A DNA stretch of 47,346 bases from an uncultured Clostridia bacterium (GTDB taxonomy: Bacteria; Bacillota; Clostridia; Oscillospirales; Acutalibacteraceae), in contig CANQPS010000018.1 in the NCBI GenBank assembly GCA_947625785.1, positions 1 to 47,346 on the forward strand, written 5' to 3'. This document shows positions 24,951 to 33,324 of this stretch, one piece after another. The position numbers were made by a program, and so were the translations under genes. The notes beneath the pieces are model-generated. The model saw only the letters and a list, made by a program, of their open reading frames with translations. It was not told where the DNA came from and ran no database searches. The first letter of the stretch is position 1. Every line of letters starts with the position of its first letter.

Positions 24951-26402
24951 ATGGCAAATATACAATATTCTGGTGTGCGTGAAAGTAAACCGGGAAGAAT
25001 CAACGATTTAGGAACGACAGGAAAAGAAGTTGAAGAAAATTTCAGAAAAGGCTGTCTGAAAAAAGCAGACAGGAGCTTTGCACAAGGACTTCAATGCCAG
25101 CAAATAAACAGTATGGCAGCATTAATGTCGTTAGAAGATTCTGTATTTATATCTCATTCACCGCAGGGCTGTGTTGGATGTTCCATTATGGCTGTTGATA
25201 TGTACCGTGTAGGACAGGCCCACAGAGGAATCAAGAATATCAAGAATCCAAGAGTTATTGTAACGAATATCGATCAGAAAAGCGTTGTATTCGGCGGAGA
25301 GCAGAAACTTCGTGATTCTGTAAAAAAGGCGGTAGAACGCTATAATCCGAAACTGGCATTTATCTACGCATCATGTGCTTCCGGAATCATCGGAGATGAC
25401 ATTGACGCTATTGCAGGAGATTTACAGCAGGAATATCCGGATACGCTTATGGTGCCTATTCATTGTGAGGGATTCAAATCCAAGATATGTGCATCAGGCT
25501 TTGATGCGGCATTTCTTGCGATTAACAAATATATTCTCAAAAAAGAACCTGTACCCAAAGAGGAAGGACTTGTGAATTTATTTGCTCCTACAACAGTGAG
25601 CTATGCAGATCAGAAAGAAATGGAGCGTATGCTTTCTCAGATAGGTGCAAGAGTAAACTATATTCCGTTTTACAGCTCATTGGAGAAAATTAGAAAGATT
25701 CCTGCTGCACAGGCTTCTACTTCTATATGTAAGGTTTTCGCTGATGAGTTTATGAAAACCCTTTGGGAAGATTACGAAATTCCCTATTCTCATACCGTTA
25801 TGCCTATTGGCATTCGTAATACGGATAAATGGTATCGTGGTATTGCAAAGGTACTCGGCAAGGAAAAGAAAGTAGAGGAAATCATTGCAAAAGAGCACGA
25901 GCGTATTGAACCCTTGGTAGCTGAACTGAAAAAACGGCTGCAAGGAAAACGAGTATTCATCTGCGGCGGAACAGGACGTTCTTTTGCGGCGGCAGCCTTA
26001 ATTGATGATTTTGGAATGGAACTTGTCGGACTTGAAACGCCTACTTACGATGAAGACGCACAGACAGATATTGAATATCTGAACGGAATACACAAAAATT
26101 TTGTTGTGGATATTGCCAATATGCAGCCTTTTGAACAGGTGAATCTTCTTAGCAAACTAAAACCTGATGCGTTTATCGGAGTACCGGAATGGGCGTCGAA
26201 GTTATCTATTCCGACTACTCATGTACTTGACGGAAAACGTCCGACAATGGGATATGACGGATTGCTGTTTTTGGGAAATAAAATTGCGGATCAACTTCAG
26301 AATCCAGGATTTAATGTCAAACTTGCACAACACGTTAAATTGCCGTATAAAGATTCGTGGTATCAGGAAGACGCTTTTAAATACATCAAAGGAGATAATT
26401 GA
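24951..26402 (+). CDS. NifD-like catalytic subunit, pair 2
   Basis: A 483-residue nitrogenase alpha-like protein. P-cluster-type ligands are C49, C74 (SPQGC) and C142 (ASCASGIIGDD). C260 aligns with the cofactor cysteine of NifD (18 residues before IP in both). H424 in IPTTHVLDG lies 10 residues before GYDG, exactly as the cofactor histidine does before GFDG in NifD, allowing a 2-residue deletion. The cofactor pocket thus looks more complete than in pair 1. HCEGFKSK at 171-178 is shared with pair 1. GGCGGGGATATT precedes the ATG. It has no own nifH or nifB nearby and probably uses the ones at 10-12 kb. Confidence 0.88.
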   Translation: MANIQYSGVRESKPGRINDLGTTGKEVEENFRKGCLKKADRSFAQGLQCQQINSMAALMSLEDSVFISHSPQGCVGCSIMAVDMYRVGQAHRGIKNIKNPRVIVTNIDQKSVVFGGEQKLRDSVKKAVERYNPKLAFIYASCASGIIGDDIDAIAGDLQQEYPDTLMVPIHCEGFKSKICASGFDAAFLAINKYILKKEPVPKEEGLVNLFAPTTVSYADQKEMERMLSQIGARVNYIPFYSSLEKIRKIPAAQASTSICKVFADEFMKTLWEDYEIPYSHTVMPIGIRNTDKWYRGIAKVLGKEKKVEEIIAKEHERIEPLVAELKKRLQGKRVFICGGTGRSFAAAALIDDFGMELVGLETPTYDEDAQTDIEYLNGIHKNFVVDIANMQPFEQVNLLSKLKPDAFIGVPEWASKLSIPTTHVLDGKRPTMGYDGLLFLGNKIADQLQNPGFNVKLAQHVKLPYKDSWYQEDAFKYIKGDN

Positions 26403-26403
26403 T

Positions 26404-27693
26404 ATGTCACAGATAATGGAAAACCCAAGAGGCGGCTGTGTTCTTGCCGGAATCAATTCCGTCCTGGGAGCGATCAACAGAATTTGTCCTATTTTACATT
26501 CAGGACCGGGCTGCTGTATGCAGACAACGGCGGCTGAACAAGGACAGTCAGGACATAAGTCCTCCTGTTTTATCAGCGGTGTATCGCTTCCATCCAGTAA
26601 TATGCTGGAAAAAGAAGTTGTATTCGGCGGAACAGAGAAATTGCGTACAACGATTCAAGGTGCAGTAGATATCATAGATGCGGATGCTTATTTTGTTCTT
26701 ACAGGCTGTACGGCAGGAATTATTGGAGATGATATTGTAAGCGTAACACAGGAATTTCAGAATAAAGGTCACGCAGTCTATCCAATCGAAACACCGGGAT
26801 TTGCAGGCGACAGTAATTTGGGATATGAAATTGTATGGAATACAATGATCGATCAGATTATTGAGGAAAATGTTCCTAAAGATGAAAAGCTTGTGAATAT
26901 TTTTGGAATTGTTCCTTATCACGATCCTTTCTGGAGTGGAACTCTTGAAGAGATAGATCGTATTCTTTCCCGTCTCGGACTAAAAGTCAACACATTTTTC
27001 ACAAAAAATCAGGGGATAGAGGATATTAAGAAATGCTCCGGTGCAGCACTGAATATTATTGTGAATCCGTGGCTTTTCAAAGGACCTGCAAAGAAGTTTG
27101 AGGAGAAATTTGGTGTTCCGAGTATTAGAATACCCGGAATATTTATCGGAGCAACTGATACAACAAAATTCGTAAGAGTAGTTGCAGAGGCTTTGAATCT
27201 GGATAATGAATTAGTGGATATTGTGATTCAGTCTGAAGAACAGTATGTTTATAATTATCTGGCACAAGCTATCGGCGTTGTAAGCTGGAAGCGATTTGCA
27301 GTTGTTGCAGATGCAAGCAATGCAGTTGGTATTACAAGATATCTGGCAAATGATTTTAGTTTCACGCCTGTTCTTGTTATCATTTCTGAACCTATTTTCC
27401 GTCCCGGCGATAAAGAACGTATAATTGAACAGATAAACGATATGGAATATGCAGTACCGCCCAAAGTGGTATTTGCAGCAGATCAGTATGAAATCAATCA
27501 GGCTTTGCTGAATGAGGAAAAAGAAATAACGCTGTTAATTGGCAGCAGCAATGACCGTGAGGTTGCTTTAGAAAAGGATATACAGTTTATTCTGGCATCG
27601 TTTCCAATGAGCGAAAGATTGATATTCAATCGTACATATGCAGGGTATAGGGGCAGTCTTACTTTTACAGAAGACTTATATGATAATTTATAA
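26404..27693 (+). CDS. NifK-like subunit, pair 2
   Basis: A 429-residue beta-like protein. Cysteines C12 (GGCVLAG), C37 (HSGPGCC) and C102 (LTGCTAGIIGDD) fit the P-cluster pattern, and EKEVVFGG follows as in pair 1. The ATG at 26404 is one base after the D stop; the frame extends far upstream but that part overlaps the D gene. It lacks the NifK N-terminal extension. It forms the second reductase core with the preceding protein. Confidence 0.88.
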   Translation: MSQIMENPRGGCVLAGINSVLGAINRICPILHSGPGCCMQTTAAEQGQSGHKSSCFISGVSLPSSNMLEKEVVFGGTEKLRTTIQGAVDIIDADAYFVLTGCTAGIIGDDIVSVTQEFQNKGHAVYPIETPGFAGDSNLGYEIVWNTMIDQIIEENVPKDEKLVNIFGIVPYHDPFWSGTLEEIDRILSRLGLKVNTFFTKNQGIEDIKKCSGAALNIIVNPWLFKGPAKKFEEKFGVPSIRIPGIFIGATDTTKFVRVVAEALNLDNELVDIVIQSEEQYVYNYLAQAIGVVSWKRFAVVADASNAVGITRYLANDFSFTPVLVIISEPIFRPGDKERIIEQINDMEYAVPPKVVFAADQYEINQALLNEEKEITLLIGSSNDREVALEKDIQFILASFPMSERLIFNRTYAGYRGSLTFTEDLYDNL

Positions 27694-27714
27694 TAAAAGA
27701 CGAGTTAAAATACA

Positions 27715-27777
27715 ATGGCAGGAAAAGATATTCAGAAATTACATAATTTTTTGAGGGAAGCTAAAACATATTCTTAG
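27715..27777 (+). pseudogene. Short fragment resembling a pyridoxamine-phosphate oxidase-like gene start
   Basis: A 20-codon frame (MAGKDIQKLHNFLREAKTYS) looks like the first residues of the FMN-binding pyridoxamine 5'-phosphate oxidase family, which usually continue FLATV. It ends in TAG and the remainder is missing. There is no clear ribosome-binding site. I regard it as gene debris. Confidence 0.35.
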
Positions 27778-27813
27778 TAATTTTCAAATACTTTTCATTG
27801 ACTTTAATAAAAT

Positions 27814-27858
27814 AAAAAAACCGCATTATACCGAAAAAGTCAGCAATAATGCGGTTTT
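27814..27858 (-). terminator. Terminator after tRNA-Ser(GCT), probably bidirectional
   Basis: CCGCATTAT (27821-27829) pairs with ATAATGCGG (27846-27854). On the minus strand it is followed by a long T run (27814-27820). It can also end the nifDK-like 2 transcript on the plus strand, where GGTTTT follows. Confidence 0.75.
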
Positions 27859-27947
27859 GGCGGAGGACAAGGGATTTGAACCCTCGCGTCGGTTTCCCGG
27901 CCTACTCCCTTAGCAGGGGAGCCTCTTCACCACTTGAGTAATCCTCC
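27858..27947 (-). tRNA. tRNA-Ser(GCT)
   Basis: On the minus strand the acceptor GGAGGAT pairs with GTCCTCC. The anticodon loop CTGCTAA gives GCT, there is a long class II variable arm, then a T loop TTCAAAT, G73 and an encoded CCA. All parts are standard for serine. Confidence 0.93.
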
Positions 27948-27969
27948 ATTAGTGAAATACTAATTTATA

Positions 27970-28012
27970 AACTTTTTAATAAAACTCAACCTTCTTTCGA
28001 GGATTGAGTTTT
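27970..28012 (-). terminator. Hairpin between the two tRNA-Ser genes
   Basis: AAAACTCAA (27981-27989) pairs with TTGAGTTTT (28004-28012). On the minus strand T-rich sequence follows, so it ends the tRNA-Ser(TGA) transcript. Confidence 0.65.
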
Positions 28013-28016
28013 AAGG

Positions 28017-28105
28017 TGGCGGAGAGAAAGGGATTCGAACCCTTGGTACCTTTCGGTATCACTAGTTTTCAAGACTAGCTCCTTAAACCACTCGGACATC
28101 TCTCC
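28017..28105 (-). tRNA. tRNA-Ser(TGA)
   Basis: On the minus strand the acceptor GGAGAGA pairs with TCTCTCC. The anticodon loop CTTGAAA gives TGA, with a class II variable arm, T loop TTCGAAT, G73 and an encoded CCA. Confidence 0.93.
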
Positions 28106-28193
28106 AAGCAACAATAATATACTAACATAAATAAGGCGTATTGTCAATACCTTTTTGAAAATATTTATAAATTTTTTGTAGGATTACAATTGA

Positions 28194-28263
28194 TTTGTTA
28201 CAGTTAATTTACCACAATCAAAATAACAAAGGATATCCTATGTACTATGAATACTGTAACAAA
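28194..28263. repeat. Perfect 11-bp inverted repeat flanking 48 bases
   Basis: TTTGTTACAGT (28194-28204) and ACTGTAACAAA (28253-28263) are perfect reverse complements. They lie just upstream of a frameshifted small gene. They could form an RNA hairpin, an operator, or the ends of a tiny mobile element; no transposase is present. Confidence 0.5.
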
Positions 28264-28271
28264 AGATAGAA

Positions 28272-28588
28272 ATGTTTGAAAAACTCCAAGAAAGATTTAA
28301 CGCATATGAAGTTGACGAAATGATAAAGTTATCTGGTGTAATCCTTGAGCTTGCGAATAAGTATGATGAAATGTACGATATAAAAATTATTTGACAAATT
28401 ATTACCATAACGGTAATATTTATAAATATAAAGTGTTGGGAGAATATGATCTCTTTCGTGTGGATTTTTTGCTTGACAAACTACATACAAAAATCTATAA
28501 TGAAAATATAGGAGAGAATAGTATCTATAAAATGTTAGATGTGTTTCGTAGGGAAAATATTGAAATGGAGGTATTTTTATGGAAATAA
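28272..28588 (+). pseudogene. Small hypothetical gene with an apparent frameshift
   Basis: A 40-codon frame (28272-28394) stops just where a second frame becomes open and runs to 28588. Adding one base in the A5 run near 28381-28385 joins them into a single protein of about 105 residues, hydrophilic and rich in Asp, Glu, Tyr and Lys, containing GEYDLFRVDFLLDKLHTKI. I do not recognise a family. It may be a real frameshift mutation or a homopolymer error. Confidence 0.45.
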
Positions 28589-28740
28589 CATATGATAGCA
28601 TATGTAAAAAATTGGGCTTTACACCTGAAACATATAAACCTGATATTTCTGATTATGAAGACGATTCAAAAATAAATCCTTTTTCAATTCTTACAAATGA
28701 GGAGTCGGATTTTTTGTTTAATTATTTATTTAATAATTAG
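28579..28740 (+). CDS. Small hypothetical protein (53 residues)
   Basis: ATG at 28579 has GGAGGT about 7 bases upstream and overlaps the end of the previous frame by 10 bases. The product is acidic, with no membrane segment and no motif I recognise. A good terminator follows immediately, which supports it as the last gene of a two-gene unit. Confidence 0.5.
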   Translation: MEITYDSICKKLGFTPETYKPDISDYEDDSKINPFSILTNEESDFLFNYLFNN

Positions 28741-28747
28741 TGTCTCA

Positions 28748-28775
28748 ACCGCCCTGAGTAATCAGAGCGGTTTTT
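28748..28775 (+). terminator. Terminator after the small hypothetical genes
   Basis: ACCGCCCTGA pairs with TCAGAGCGGT (one mismatch) around a GTAA loop, followed by five T. Confidence 0.85.
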
Positions 28776-28870
28776 CTATACCCGAAAAGAGGTGGTAAAA
28801 ATGAAAGTATAGGATTACATAAATGAAAAATATAAAAAAGAAGTTGACTTCAAAATAATAGAAATTAACG

Positions 28871-28914
28871 AAAAAATCCCATTATCAAGCGTTTTATGCT
28901 TAATAATGGGATTT
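28871..28914 (-). terminator. Terminator after tRNA-Arg
   Basis: AAATCCCATTAT (28874-28885) is perfectly complementary to ATAATGGGATTT (28903-28914). On the minus strand it is followed by six T. The stretch 28778-28870 upstream holds a ribosome-binding site and ATG whose frame stops after four codons, and I see no gene in it. Confidence 0.8.
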
Positions 28915-28923
28915 AAATACAGA

Positions 28924-28997
28924 CGCGCTGTGAGGGACTCGAACCCCCGACCTTTTGATTCGTAGTCAAACACTCTATCCAGCTGAGCTAACAACGC
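28924..28997 (-). tRNA. tRNA-Arg(ACG)
   Basis: On the minus strand the acceptor GCGTTGT pairs with ACAGCGC, the D arm is TAGCTCAGCTGGATAGAG, the anticodon loop CTACGAA gives ACG, and the T loop is TTCGAGT with G73. CCA is not encoded, unlike the two serine tRNAs. Confidence 0.93.
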
Positions 28998-29095
28998 AAT
29001 TTTGACTGCTTGACTATTATATCATAATACTTTTTAAAAAGCAACCCCTAAATTTAAATTTTTTCAATTTTTTTATAAAAAGTATAGTATATAGC

Positions 29096-29124
29096 TTGAC
29101 ATATACGGGTACGGGGTATATAAT
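29096..29124 (+). promoter_or_regulatory. Promoter with CsoR operator for the copper operon
   Basis: TTGACA (29096-29101) and TATAAT (29119-29124) are 17 bases apart. The spacer contains the near-palindrome TATACGGGTACGGGGTATA, similar to known CsoR operators with their G tracts. Copper binding by CsoR would release it and open the promoter. Confidence 0.75.
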
Positions 29125-29147
29125 AGCTTTATAAGGAGGTATAATTA

Positions 29148-29441
29148 ATGGAAGATTGTTGTCATAAAATTAAAGAGAGAGCCGAAGATGAATATAAAAG
29201 TTTAATCAATCGACTAAATCGTATAGAAGGTCAAATAAAAGGAATAAAAAGAATGGTTGAAAGGAATGCTTATTGTACAGATATATTAATCCAATGTTCT
29301 GCGGTAACGGCAGCGATTAACTCATTTAATAAGGAACTTTTAGCTAATCATATAAAAACCTGTGTCGCAAATGATATTCGTAACGGTAATGATGAAACTA
29401 TTAACGAATTGGTTGAAACATTACAAAAACTTATGAAATAG
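29148..29441 (+). CDS. csoR: CsoR-type copper-sensing repressor
   Basis: A 97-residue all-helical regulator of the CsoR/RcnR (DUF156) family, with LINRLNRIEGQIKGIKRMVE. The copper ligands C43, H68 and C72 give the Cys-His-Cys set of true CsoR proteins. AGGAGG at 29134-29139 precedes the ATG. It would repress its own gene and the copper ATPase that follows, through the operator in the promoter spacer. Confidence 0.92.
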   Translation: MEDCCHKIKERAEDEYKSLINRLNRIEGQIKGIKRMVERNAYCTDILIQCSAVTAAINSFNKELLANHIKTCVANDIRNGNDETINELVETLQKLMK

Positions 29442-29464
29442 AGAAAGGTGGGTTTAAGTATAAA

Positions 29465-31987
29465 TTGGAGCAATATTTAATCAGTGGAATGAGTTGTGCG
29501 GCTTGTAGTGCAAGTGTCGAAAAAGCTGTATTGAAAGTTAAGGGTGTCACTTCGTGTTCAGTAAGCCTGTTAACAAATTCTATGACCGTAGAAGGAACAG
29601 CAAATATTGGGGATATAATTTCCGCTGTTGAAAAGGCAGGTTATGGTGCAAAATTAAAAAATTCCAAAAATGTTGGACAATCTAAAAGTGATGATAATAT
29701 TTTTAAAAATAAGGAAATTCCTATTTTGAGAAATAGATTAGCAGCCTCATTAATATTTTTAGTTATATTAATGTATTTTTCTATGGGACATACTATGTGG
29801 AATTGGAAAGTTCCAAAATATTTTGAAAATAATCATATAGCTATCGGATTGCTGCAGTTAATATTGACGGCTATAATTATGGTGATAAATCAGAAGTTTT
29901 TTATTAGCGGATTTAAAGGATTTATTCATAGAGCACCAAATATGGATACATTAGTAGCATTAGGGTCTATGGCGTCATTTTTATATAGCACTTGTGTATT
30001 ATTTGCTATGACATCAGCACAAATTTCAAACGACCATAATAAAGTTATGATGTATATGCACGAGTTTTATTTTGAATCAGCGGGTATGATACTGACATTA
30101 ATAACACTTGGTAAATTACTTGAAGCATATTCCAAAGGCAAAACAACAGATGCGCTAAAAAATCTTATGAAATTAGCACCTAAGACGGCAACTATTATAG
30201 TTAATGATAAAGAAACAGAAGTACCTGTCGAGGAAATTAAAAGGGGCGATATATTTGTTGTAAGGCCTGGGGAAAATATAGCAGTTGATGGAATAATAAT
30301 AGAGGGCAATAGTGCCGTAGATGAATCCGCATTAACGGGAGAAAGTATTCCAATAGATAAAGCAATAGGTGATAAAGTTTCATCAGCAACTATAAATCAA
30401 TCCGGATTTATAAAGTGTGAGGCTACTCGTGTAGGAGAAGATACTACATTATCACAGATTATAAAAATGGTAAGTGATGCCTCAGCCACAAAAGCACCAA
30501 TAGCAAAAATAGCCGATAAGGTATCAGGAGTATTTGTACCAATGGTAATTTGCATATCAATAGCTGCAATGTTGATATGGCTATTAACAGGTTCTGGATT
30601 TGGTTTTGCGTTAGCAAGAGGAATTTCGGTATTAGTAATAAGCTGTCCTTGTGCATTGGGATTAGCAACACCTGTTGCAATAATGGTAGGCAATGGTGTA
30701 GGTGCAAAAAATGGCATACTATTTAAAACAGCCGCATCTTTGGAAGAAACCGGTAAGATACAAATAGTAGCACTTGATAAAACAGGAACAATAACAAATG
30801 GACAACCAAAAGTTACAGATATAATACCGATAAATAATGCAAGTGAAATAGAACTTATGCGTTTAGCATACTCATTAGAGATAAAAAGTGAACACCCGTT
30901 AGCGAAGGCAATTATAGGAAAAGCAGAAGAAATGGATATAAAACCGTTTGCAGTATCTGACTTTAAAGCATTATCCGGAAATGGGTTGTCCGCTGTTCAA
31001 AATAATGATAAAATTATAGGAGGAAGTTTTAAGTTTATTTCTGACAATGTAACCATCTCGAATGAGATAAAAGAAAAAGTAGAATCTTTATCAGAGAAGG
31101 GAAAAACTCCGCTTTTATTTTCAAGGGATAATAAGTTGATAGGAATTATAGCCGTAGCGGATACCATAAAAGAAGATAGTCCTGAGGCAATAAAAGAATT
31201 AAAAAATATGGGTATAAAAATTGTAATGTTGACTGGTGATAATGAAAAAACCGCTAACGCAATAGGAAATCAAGCTCAAGTAGATGAAGTTATTGCAGGG
31301 GTATTGCCGGAGGGTAAGGAGAGCGTAATTCGTTCATTGCAGAAAAAAGGTAAAGTTGCTATGGTCGGTGATGGTATGAATGATGCTCCGGCATTGACAA
31401 GAGCAGATATAGGTATCGCAATAGGTGCAGGTACTGATATAGCTATTGATTCTGCCGATATAGTATTAATGAAAAGTACATTAAAAGATGTTCCAAAGGC
31501 AGTTCGTTTGAGTAGAGCAACATTGAAGAATATACATCAAAATTTATTCTGGGCTTTTTTCTATAATACAATAGGAATACCGATAGCAGCTGGATTATTT
31601 ATACCGATTTTAGGTTGGCAGTTAAATCCTATGTTTGCAGCAGCAGCTATGAGTTTATCAAGTTTTTGTGTTGTTACAAACGCTTTAAGGCTGAATTTAG
31701 TAAATATAAATAAGTCTTATAGAAATAAAAAAATCAAAACAAAAAATATTAATAATAAATTAAAGGAGTACGATACTATGAAAAGAACAATTAAAATTGA
31801 AGGAATGATGTGCGGACATTGTGAGGCACGAGTTAAGAAAAGTTTGGAGGCGTTGCCACAAGTAAATGAAGCGATAGTAAGTCATACAGATGGCACAGCG
31901 ATAGTCAGTCTTAATAAAGATGTAGCAAACGATATTTTGAAAGATGCAGTAGAGGCACAAGATTATAAGGTATTATCAATAGATTAA
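29465..31987 (+). CDS. copA: Copper-exporting P1B-type ATPase with C-terminal CopZ-like domain
   Basis: An 840-residue membrane ATPase. The N-terminal heavy-metal domain has GMSCAAC (C11, C14). The membrane copper site is CPC (C394, P395, C396), the phosphorylated aspartate is D438 in DKTGT, and TGES and GDGMNDAP (D636) complete the catalytic set. Residues 772-840 form a second heavy-metal domain, with C783 and C786 in MMCGHC, after the last membrane helix. This is unusual, since such domains are normally N-terminal. An internal AAAGGAG (31762-31768) and ATG (31778) sit exactly at its start. The gene begins at TTG 29465, as no ATG precedes the first metal motif. It expels copper(I) from the cytoplasm. 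Confidence 0.92.
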   Translation: MEQYLISGMSCAACSASVEKAVLKVKGVTSCSVSLLTNSMTVEGTANIGDIISAVEKAGYGAKLKNSKNVGQSKSDDNIFKNKEIPILRNRLAASLIFLVILMYFSMGHTMWNWKVPKYFENNHIAIGLLQLILTAIIMVINQKFFISGFKGFIHRAPNMDTLVALGSMASFLYSTCVLFAMTSAQISNDHNKVMMYMHEFYFESAGMILTLITLGKLLEAYSKGKTTDALKNLMKLAPKTATIIVNDKETEVPVEEIKRGDIFVVRPGENIAVDGIIIEGNSAVDESALTGESIPIDKAIGDKVSSATINQSGFIKCEATRVGEDTTLSQIIKMVSDASATKAPIAKIADKVSGVFVPMVICISIAAMLIWLLTGSGFGFALARGISVLVISCPCALGLATPVAIMVGNGVGAKNGILFKTAASLEETGKIQIVALDKTGTITNGQPKVTDIIPINNASEIELMRLAYSLEIKSEHPLAKAIIGKAEEMDIKPFAVSDFKALSGNGLSAVQNNDKIIGGSFKFISDNVTISNEIKEKVESLSEKGKTPLLFSRDNKLIGIIAVADTIKEDSPEAIKELKNMGIKIVMLTGDNEKTANAIGNQAQVDEVIAGVLPEGKESVIRSLQKKGKVAMVGDGMNDAPALTRADIGIAIGAGTDIAIDSADIVLMKSTLKDVPKAVRLSRATLKNIHQNLFWAFFYNTIGIPIAAGLFIPILGWQLNPMFAAAAMSLSSFCVVTNALRLNLVNINKSYRNKKIKTKNINNKLKEYDTMKRTIKIEGMMCGHCEARVKKSLEALPQVNEAIVSHTDGTAIVSLNKDVANDILKDAVEAQDYKVLSID
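31762..31780 (+). promoter_or_regulatory. Internal ribosome-binding site for a free CopZ-like chaperone
   Basis: AAAGGAG followed nine bases later by ATG, in frame within copA, would yield a separate 69-residue CopZ-like metallochaperone (MKRTIKIEGMMCGHC start). The spacing and strength equal those of normal genes here. The sequence does not show whether both the fusion and the free protein are made. Confidence 0.5.
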
Positions 31988-31994
31988 ATTAAAG

Positions 31995-32038
31995 ACAAGC
32001 ATATGCAGAGCGATATATCTGTATGTGCTTGTTTTTAT
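31995..32038 (+). terminator. Terminator after copA
   Basis: ACAAGCATAT (31995-32004) pairs with ATGTGCTTGT (32023-32032) with an inner GCAGA/TCTGT stem, followed by a T run. Confidence 0.85.
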
Positions 32039-32081
32039 TTGTCGAAGTGTATATAATTATAAATAAAGTGAGGTGAATACT

Positions 32082-33314
32082 ATGTCATCATATACCGAGC
32101 TTATAAAAAATTTTGAAAAAATTCGGGATTATATTAGAGAATTTTATATTTATGGATTTAAAAGCAGGGAGGAATTTAATAAGAAAAGCAGTCGTTCTTA
32201 TGATGATGAAAAAAGGCGAATAGAAAGTTATTTAGAAGGATATATGGGATTTAGAAATTCTAAAAGCGGAAAAAGAATATTTATCAATATTGACAGTAGA
32301 AAAGTCAAAGCAAATCCATTATATAGGGCATTAAAATCTAAAAGTTTTACAGATAATGATATAACATTACATTTTATATTAATGGATATTTTTGTGAATA
32401 ACAGCAAACTATCAGTTAGTGAAATTAAAGAAAAGATATATATTAATTATTTAAGTTATTTTGATATAGAAAAATCTTTTGATGATAAAACTATTGCCAA
32501 TAAATTGAATGAATATGTAAAAATAGGTTTATTAAGTGTCGAAAAAATAGGAAAGCAAAATATATATGATATTGTAGTTGATAAAATAGAACTAAGTAAA
32601 TTTAAAGATATAATATTATTTTTTTCAGAAGTAGGATTTTGCGGTGTAATAGGCAGTTATTTGCTGGATAAATTAGATAATAAAGACAGCAGTTTTATTT
32701 TTAAGCATCATTATATAGTACAGGCTATTGACAGCGAGGTATTATATAAATTGTTTGATGCGATGTCAAATAAAGAATCGATTATTATAAGTAATTATAC
32801 CCGTCATTCAAATGTTGAAAGGGAGATTGAAGTTATACCAATAAAAATATTTGTGAGTGTACAAAGTGGAAGACAGTATTTAATAGCATATAATAATATT
32901 ATGGAAGATTTTCGTTCATACAGATTAGATTATATAACAAAAGTAAAAGAAGGTAATGTTGTAAATAATTTTAATAAATTGCGTAGAGATTTTGCAGAAC
33001 GAGTGCAAGGTAATATGTGGGGTGTAGTATGCAATAAAAATCATATGCAGCATATTGAATTTACCATAAATATAGATGAAGATGAGTTATATATTTTGGA
33101 TAGGTTGAGAAGGGAAAAGAGATGCGGAAGTATAGAAAAAATAGATGATAATACATATAAATTTAAGGCAGATGTATTTGATGCGAGTGAGGTTGTTACT
33201 TGGATAAGAACATTTATATGTCGTATTAAAGATATACATTTTTCGAATAAAGCATTAGAAGATAGATTTAAAAAAGATATTAAAGATATGTATAAATTAT
33301 ATGATATTGAATAG
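32082..33314 (+). CDS. WYL-domain transcriptional regulator 1
   Basis: A 410-residue protein with an N-terminal region rich in basic residues (YGFKSREEFNKKSSRSYDDEKRRIESYL), a winged-helix-like middle, and a C-terminal WYL-type domain (VIPIKIFVSVQSGRQYLIAYN, with FRSYRLDYI). WYL proteins are ligand-, often nucleic acid-, responsive regulators of stress and defence genes. GAGGTGA at 32070-32076 precedes the ATG. It is paired with a second WYL-like gene 10 bases downstream, and both precede the SPFH-RtcB genes, as in described bacterial RNA-repair loci. Confidence 0.75.
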   Translation: MSSYTELIKNFEKIRDYIREFYIYGFKSREEFNKKSSRSYDDEKRRIESYLEGYMGFRNSKSGKRIFINIDSRKVKANPLYRALKSKSFTDNDITLHFILMDIFVNNSKLSVSEIKEKIYINYLSYFDIEKSFDDKTIANKLNEYVKIGLLSVEKIGKQNIYDIVVDKIELSKFKDIILFFSEVGFCGVIGSYLLDKLDNKDSSFIFKHHYIVQAIDSEVLYKLFDAMSNKESIIISNYTRHSNVEREIEVIPIKIFVSVQSGRQYLIAYNNIMEDFRSYRLDYITKVKEGNVVNNFNKLRRDFAERVQGNMWGVVCNKNHMQHIEFTINIDEDELYILDRLRREKRCGSIEKIDDNTYKFKADVFDASEVVTWIRTFICRIKDIHFSNKALEDRFKKDIKDMYKLYDIE

Positions 33315-33324
33315 GAGGTGTAAA

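Noticed and set aside
26167-26403. Longer N-terminus for NifK-like 2
   Set aside because: The upstream frame overlaps the NifD-like gene and has no ribosome-binding site. The ATG at 26404 directly follows the D stop and aligns with pair 1.
29041-29095. T-box or other riboswitch upstream of csoR
   Set aside because: The AT-rich sequence has no T-box motif or stable stem, and the promoter with the CsoR-like operator explains the region.
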